In this document: positions 16,674 to 20,177 of the stretch, piece by piece
Layout: every line of letters starts with the position of its first letter
Position numbering within the stretch: position 1 is the stretch's first letter
Source of the DNA: CAYJUM01 sp964478915
GTDB taxonomy: Bacteria > Nitrospirota > Nitrospiria > Nitrospirales > Nitrospiraceae
Direction: 5' to 3'
NCBI GenBank assembly: GCA_964478915.1
Contig: CAYZKG010000040.1
Location: 1-20,177, forward strand
DNA: 20,177 bases
Program-made: the position numbers and the translations under genes
The notes under the pieces: model-generated
Seen by the model: only the letters and a program-made list of their open reading frames with translations
Told to the model about the DNA's origin: nothing
The model's database searches: none

Positions 16674-18635
16674 TTAGTGGCCGACGGCAGGCTCTGGCGC
16701 CCTTCCAGGAACCGGAACTTTCGCCTCGACCGGCGCCTTCTTCGTCCCCAGCGTGCCGAGCCAGAAGACGAACAGGATGCTGAGCCAGAAGAACAACACG
16801 TTAAACGAAATCATGTTGGCGGCAAACCCCGTGGTATGCGTGTAGGCCCACGGTGAATTGTCCCGCATGATCTCATTGACATGCCAGAACAGACGGACCG
16901 ACGACCGGATGTACCCCATGAGCCCCATCATCCAGGTAAAGGCCGTAGCCAGCATGATCAACGCATACTGAGACCGCGTCGAAATCTTCCCCCACTCCAC
17001 CGCCCCGCTGGTCTTGGCGCCCTTCAACATGACCAGATTGAGAGCGCTCATGAAGAACAAGCAGGACAGCGTTGTGGCCACCTGCGGCACCGACAGTCCC
17101 ACTCGAACGTTGGCCGGGATGTAGTAGCCGTAAATCGCCAGCCAGATGATGTTCGCATAGGCCATCCCGAAGAAACATCCCATAAAGATGTTGCCGAACT
17201 TGGCCCACGATACGACCGGCACCTTGTTGCCACGCATGTACCAGATGAAGGTCAGCACGGTGGTGGTGATGATCACGTTGATGCCGCCGTTCTTGGCAGA
17301 CATCACGCCGTAGTTCCCGAGCACCGGGTGCTGCTGCCCTCCCATCGCCTTGAGCTCAGCCGGTGTCATCACGATGGTGTGCGGCGTGATGAAGATCAAG
17401 AAGCTGACAACCAGCACGAAGACCAGATACTTGATATAGCGCTGGTACTTCCGGGCTCCCGCCATCCGCCCCATGGCCTGCCACAGATAGTAATTGGCGC
17501 TCAGGAACAGGATCCCGATCATCGTCGCCTGAATGATGAAGAGCCACGCCAGCAGGCCGCCCATCAGGGTGATCCCCATCTGCTGCCGATACGCGTACAC
17601 CTCGCGCATCAGCCAGTAGCCGGCGAACGGCAACGGGATCAGAAACGCGACGCCGATGGCCATCGCCATGTAGCCCATCCAGTCGTAGTGCGCCCGCTCC
17701 TCATCGGTCTTGGCCGACAGGAAGCGGTACGCCGCATACGCCGCCACGACACCACCCCCGAACGCCATGTTGCCAAGGAGTCGGTGGACGTTCAGCGGGT
17801 TCCACAGGGCCGTATGGATGACGTGCCAGATGTTCCCCAGAAAGCGGCCCTGCTCATCCACGCCGGCCGGCGACATCATGAACCCGATCCAGGAGTTGGC
17901 CAGGAACATGAGCACGGTGCCGATGACGTTGAGAACGACCGACATGCTCACGTGGAGCCATTTGAGCAGTCCCTCCTTCATCTTGTCCCACGCGTAGTAA
18001 TAGATGTAGAGGGTGCCGCTCTCGGCCACGAACAGCAGGGCGTAGATGTGCATGACCGGACGGAAGATGCTGGAGAGATACCCGAAAAACGCAGGATAGA
18101 GGGTCAGGAACGTAAAGATCAGAATGCCGCCCAGGATTGCGGTCAGCGAATAGGCGGTCAAGCTGATCTTCACGAAGTCATAGGCCAACTGGTCGTATTT
18201 CTTCGCCATGGCCTTGTCTTTCGTCACGACCCCGATGAACTCGATGATCATGCAGAAGATCGGGACGGCCAGGACGAAGCTTCCGTAATAGAGGTGCTGC
18301 TGATTGGCGAACCAGAGAAGGACACGGCTCTCGAAATTGTAGCGAGGATAGTACTGAGGATTGTCCGCTGTTTTCGGAGCCGGCGCTCCGGACACGATCC
18401 CCTCGACCTTGTAATAGACGTCACGCCCCTTTTCCACCTTCGGCGCTTTGGCGGCGTCACCGCCTTCCGGGGCTTTCACAGCGTCTGGCGGGGGACCTCC
18501 AGCCGCAGGCGCAGCGCCTCCTGCCAGCGCCGGTAGTGACGTGAAGATCGGCATCAGGAGCAAGCTGATCATCGTCACGACGGCTACGATCGACCAGAGT
18601 TTATTGCGGGCTACGCGATTCATATAACTGATCAT
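16674..18635 (-). CDS. Cytochrome bd-like oxidase subunit (CydA-related, extended)
   Basis: A 653-residue polytopic membrane protein. An N-terminal hydrophobic segment (13-38) and a proline/alanine-rich linker (about 40-66) precede about 12-13 spans. Residues 103-305 align by eye with CydA: SRVLLWFANQQH aligns with the CydA N-terminal helix, placing H114 at the position of E. coli H19; KWLHVSMSV places H228 at that of H186 (haem b558 ligand); E205 in FVAESGT and LANSWIGFMMSP match the CydA FLES and VANGW segments. The Q-loop signature GRQPW and a clear M393 counterpart are not seen, and the second half has no CydA resemblance I can recognise. This fits the divergent bd-like oxidases described from Nitrospira. 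A strong AAGGAGG lies five bases before the ATG. The likely role is a terminal oxygen reductase, with donors that may be cytochromes c rather than quinol. Confidence 0.85.
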   Translation of the reverse strand: MISYMNRVARNKLWSIVAVVTMISLLLMPIFTSLPALAGGAAPAAGGPPPDAVKAPEGGDAAKAPKVEKGRDVYYKVEGIVSGAPAPKTADNPQYYPRYNFESRVLLWFANQQHLYYGSFVLAVPIFCMIIEFIGVVTKDKAMAKKYDQLAYDFVKISLTAYSLTAILGGILIFTFLTLYPAFFGYLSSIFRPVMHIYALLFVAESGTLYIYYYAWDKMKEGLLKWLHVSMSVVLNVIGTVLMFLANSWIGFMMSPAGVDEQGRFLGNIWHVIHTALWNPLNVHRLLGNMAFGGGVVAAYAAYRFLSAKTDEERAHYDWMGYMAMAIGVAFLIPLPFAGYWLMREVYAYRQQMGITLMGGLLAWLFIIQATMIGILFLSANYYLWQAMGRMAGARKYQRYIKYLVFVLVVSFLIFITPHTIVMTPAELKAMGGQQHPVLGNYGVMSAKNGGINVIITTTVLTFIWYMRGNKVPVVSWAKFGNIFMGCFFGMAYANIIWLAIYGYYIPANVRVGLSVPQVATTLSCLFFMSALNLVMLKGAKTSGAVEWGKISTRSQYALIMLATAFTWMMGLMGYIRSSVRLFWHVNEIMRDNSPWAYTHTTGFAANMISFNVLFFWLSILFVFWLGTLGTKKAPVEAKVPVPGRAPEPAVGH

Positions 18636-18680
18636 GAGGACCTCCTTCGAAGACGGCTGGAAGCCGGCTCTCCTCGGACG

Positions 18681-18702
18681 CTGCGGCCACGACGGGCCGC
18701 AG
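18681..18702 (-). repeat. Intercistronic hairpin upstream of the bd-like gene
   Basis: CTGCGGCC (18681-18688) and GGCCGCAG (18695-18702) form an 8-bp stem with a six-base loop in the 73-base gap between the 68-codon gene and the bd-like gene. A second weaker stem (CGGCT/AGCCG, 18654-18666) lies between it and the start codon. There is no T-tract. A role in differential mRNA stability is possible. Confidence 0.6.
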
Positions 18703-18708
18703 AGGCTA

Positions 18709-18915
18709 TTATTTCCTGAACAAGTACCAATAATCGAGTCCCTGCATGTCCATCAGATAATGATCGACGATATGAAAGTAAGCGACCGCGATGATCAAGG
18801 AAATGGTCACGGCCACGATGGTATTGTCCAAAAGGTTCATCTTCTTCGCCACAAACAACAGCACCACACCGACCACCGTGAGAGTAAGCCAGAACGTCGG
18901 ATTAGTAAGAATCAT
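18709..18915 (-). CDS. Small two-span membrane protein of the bd-like operon
   Basis: A 68-residue protein with two hydrophobic helices (about 7-25 and 32-50) joined by a short KKMNLLDN loop, ending in a polar tail rich in tyrosine and histidine (HIVDHYLMDMQGLDYWYLFRK region). I do not recognise a named family. GGAG six bases upstream supports the ATG. It sits 30 bases after the 41-codon gene and 73 bases before the bd-like oxidase gene on the same strand, so it probably belongs to the complex, perhaps as a small accessory subunit. H48 and H52 near the membrane edge could be of interest, but no ligand role is shown. Confidence 0.8.
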   Translation of the reverse strand: MILTNPTFWLTLTVVGVVLLFVAKKMNLLDNTIVAVTISLIIAVAYFHIVDHYLMDMQGLDYWYLFRK

Positions 18916-18945
18916 TAGTGGCTCCCTAGTTTGATCGCATGGGGC

Positions 18946-19071
18946 TTAGCACGGGCACTGAATGCCGGCGAACCAGTAAAAAAACCACAGACCCAATGCG
19001 CAGGTGACGTAAAAAATCATTTTCCCGATTTTAATCTTGATGTCCTCTTGCGCCGCTTGCACCTCAGCCAT
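18946..19071 (-). CDS. 41-residue single-span membrane protein, first gene of the bd-like operon
   Basis: ATG 19071 to TAA 18946-18948 encodes 41 residues. An amphipathic, charged N-terminus (MAEVQAAQEDIKIKIGK) is followed by one membrane helix (about 18-37, ending WFFYWFAG) and a C-terminal IQCPC. GGAG lies eight bases upstream. It is the first cistron after the consensus promoter at 19218-19246. Short single-span proteins such as CydX are subunits of canonical bd oxidases; this one shares size and position but I see no sequence match to CydX, so the parallel is an inference. The terminal Cys-Pro-Cys could bind metal or form disulfides. Confidence 0.75.
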   Translation of the reverse strand: MAEVQAAQEDIKIKIGKMIFYVTCALGLWFFYWFAGIQCPC

Positions 19072-19127
19072 TTTGTCGTCTCCAACCTTTCAGAAGGGGT
19101 TAATAATCTTGACGATCCTGCCTTGAC

Positions 19128-19141
19128 AGCGTGCTCACGCT
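19128..19141. promoter_or_regulatory. Dyad in the leader of the bd-like operon
   Basis: AGCGTG-CT-CACGCT is a 6-bp inverted repeat with a two-base centre. It lies in the untranslated leader about 57 bases before the 41-codon gene, and immediately follows a TTGAC on the plus strand. It might be an operator or a small leader hairpin. No specific regulator can be named. Confidence 0.35.
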
Positions 19142-19190
19142 ATGTTAAGGGTTTTCCTCGCTTTTGTGGTTCTGTGCAAGAGGGCAAAAC

Positions 19191-19295
19191 ATGACTAAAA
19201 ATTCGAAATTGTTCGACATTATAGTTTTGGCAGGTATGGTTGTCAACATAATTTTGGCCGTGTTCCTGATTCTCTACTATTTCGATTTCCTCTGA
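19191..19295 (+). CDS. Possible 34-residue single-span membrane peptide
   Basis: ATG 19191 to TGA 19293-19295 on the plus strand gives 34 residues: a short polar start (MTKNSKLFD) and then one continuous hydrophobic helix of about 23 residues ending in LYYFDFL. AGAGGG lies seven bases before the ATG, a credible Shine-Dalgarno. It points away from the oxidase operon and converges on the SUMF1-like gene, ending 12 bases from that stop. The oxidase promoter lies inside it on the other strand, so its ribosome-binding site would be antisense to the operon leader. A poor upstream promoter candidate (TTGACA 19123-19128, no good -10) is the only one seen. It could be a real small protein or chance. 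Confidence 0.45.
   Translation: MTKNSKLFDIIVLAGMVVNIILAVFLILYYFDFL
19218..19246 (-). promoter_or_regulatory. Consensus sigma70 promoter of the bd-like oxidase operon
   Basis: On the minus strand TTGACA (19246-19241) and TATAAT (19223-19218) are both perfect matches and are separated by exactly 17 bases. Transcription should start near 19211, giving a leader of about 140 bases before the 41-codon gene. Nothing else on this strand lies between the SUMF1-like stop (19308) and the 41-codon gene, so this promoter most likely drives the whole oxidase-cytochrome operon, at a high basal level unless repressed. Confidence 0.85.
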
Positions 19296-19307
19296 TTTCC
19301 AGCCAAG

Positions 19308-20174
19308 TTATATCTTTCCATTCCCTCCGTCTCCAGACCCAGAAACGGCGCACCGAAAGCCGATGGTCTCGTCCCGAAAATCAGGAACCATGCGGGTCCG
19401 ATTCGTGATGCGAAGGTCCTTCCCCGTACTTGTGTAGCCTCCCCCTCGTAAAACCTTGTAGAAGCCGTGGTCGGGCCCACGAGGATTTTTCACAGTGGGC
19501 TCGCGGTAGGCGTCTTCTCCGTACCAGTCCGCCACCCATTCCATGAGGTTGCCGGCCCCGTCATACACGCCGAACGGGCTCTGATCTCGCTTGAACGAGC
19601 CGACCGGTGCCGTGGCTTCGAAGCCGTCATTGGAGCTCCCGAGGTTTGCAGCCAGAAGGTCCGGCTCGTTGCCCCAGGGCCATAACCGGCCATCCGCACC
19701 CCGCATCGCCTTCTCCCATTCGGCTTCCGTTGGAAGGCGCTTGCCCTTCCACCGGCAGAACGCGTCGGCATCTTCCCACGAGACATACGCGACGGGCTGG
19801 TTAACGCCGGACATTTTTGCCAGATTCTTCGCATACCGGGACGGCGGCGCCGCCTTGCGATGCCCGGTGGCGGCAATGAAGGCACGATAGTGGTGATTGG
19901 TCACTTCGAACCGATCGATCCTGAACGCATCCAGCTCGATGACGCGCTCCGGCTGCTCGTTGTAGCCTCCGGCACCCGTCCCGCGGATGAAGGGGCCGGC
20001 GGGAATTTCCACCATCTCGTCGGCGACCGGCGTGGCGCTCAAGTCCGCCACGTCACCGTGCTGGGTGGGAACTCCCGGTTCTTCGATCACCGGCTTGGAC
20101 ATATTCATATTGATGATCCCCATGACCGGCAGGCTCGTCAGGAAGACGACGGTCAGGAATATCGCCCACTTCAC
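19308..20174 (-). CDS. Membrane-anchored SUMF1/formylglycine-generating-enzyme-like protein without catalytic cysteines
   Basis: 288 residues from a GTG three bases from the window edge, so the true start could lie outside. An N-terminal hydrophobic segment (3-23) suggests an anchor or signal peptide, followed by a linker (24-50). The SUMF1/FGE-sulfatase fold covers about 53-276: VEIPAGPFIRGT, FRIDRFEVTNHHYRAF, PVAYVSWEDADAFCRW, RLPTEAEWEKAMRG, GNLMEWVADWYG, VLRGGGY and TIGFRCA. The two active-site cysteines that true FGE carries a few residues after GGS(W/Y) are replaced (GGGYTSTGKDLR), so sulfatase activation is unlikely. Such domains in other bacteria serve in binding or respiratory maturation. 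It lies upstream of the bd-like operon in the same direction but ends before that operon's promoter. Confidence 0.88.
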   Translation of the reverse strand: MKWAIFLTVVFLTSLPVMGIINMNMSKPVIEEPGVPTQHGDVADLSATPVADEMVEIPAGPFIRGTGAGGYNEQPERVIELDAFRIDRFEVTNHHYRAFIAATGHRKAAPPSRYAKNLAKMSGVNQPVAYVSWEDADAFCRWKGKRLPTEAEWEKAMRGADGRLWPWGNEPDLLAANLGSSNDGFEATAPVGSFKRDQSPFGVYDGAGNLMEWVADWYGEDAYREPTVKNPRGPDHGFYKVLRGGGYTSTGKDLRITNRTRMVPDFRDETIGFRCAVSGSGDGGNGKI

Positions 20175-20177
20175 TCT

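Noticed and set aside
16881..18536. 551-codon plus-strand frame opposite the bd-like gene
   Set aside because: His/Asp/Arg-rich composition is typical of the antisense of membrane-protein codons; no signature is seen.
19123..19150. TTGACA as a plus-strand promoter for the 34-codon frame
   Set aside because: No acceptable -10 at 16-18 bases (TTAAGG or TAAGGG only); kept only as a remark in that entry.

Overview
The window looks like chromosomal DNA of a GC-rich member of the Nitrospirota, most likely a Nitrospira-type nitrite oxidiser. This rests on a cytochrome bd-like oxidase with an unusually long membrane subunit, encoded with three membrane-anchored c-type cytochromes, one of which carries an ethylbenzene-dehydrogenase-type haem domain related to that of NxrC. 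That combination is known from Nitrospira. The assignment is from recognition only, with no database search. Almost everything is on the minus strand and tightly packed, so transcription runs from right to left. I see no tRNA, rRNA, CRISPR array or insertion sequence.

Right end (about 20174 to 19308): a membrane-anchored SUMF1/FGE-fold protein that lacks the catalytic cysteines. Next comes a 236-base region (19072-19307) that holds a textbook sigma70 promoter (TTGACA, 17 bases, TATAAT) firing leftwards, an approximately 140-base leader with a dyad, and a possible 34-codon membrane peptide gene on the opposite strand.

Respiratory operon (19071 to 12425): a 41-residue single-span protein, a 68-residue two-span protein, the 653-residue bd-like oxidase subunit, a four-span cytochrome with two haem c domains, a five-span monohaem cytochrome, and a dihaem cytochrome fused to the haem b domain. 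GC-rich hairpins sit in two of the intercistronic gaps. The operon ends in a perfect 13-bp terminator hairpin. My inference is that these proteins form one membrane complex that passes electrons from periplasmic cytochromes to the bd-like core.

Housekeeping run (12361 to 4789): mobA, a family 9 glycosyltransferase, argS, tgt, yajC, secD and secF. Gaps are 0 to about 60 bases and several Shine-Dalgarno sites overlap the preceding stop codon. The tgt-yajC-secD-secF order is widely conserved in bacteria.

Signalling pair (4703 to 91): a Cache/HAMP/triple-PAS histidine kinase overlaps by 4 bases an NtrC-type sigma54 activator, which has an uncommon four-cysteine insert. At the left edge the last blade of a plus-strand WD40 protein ends 2 bases from the activator's stop codon.
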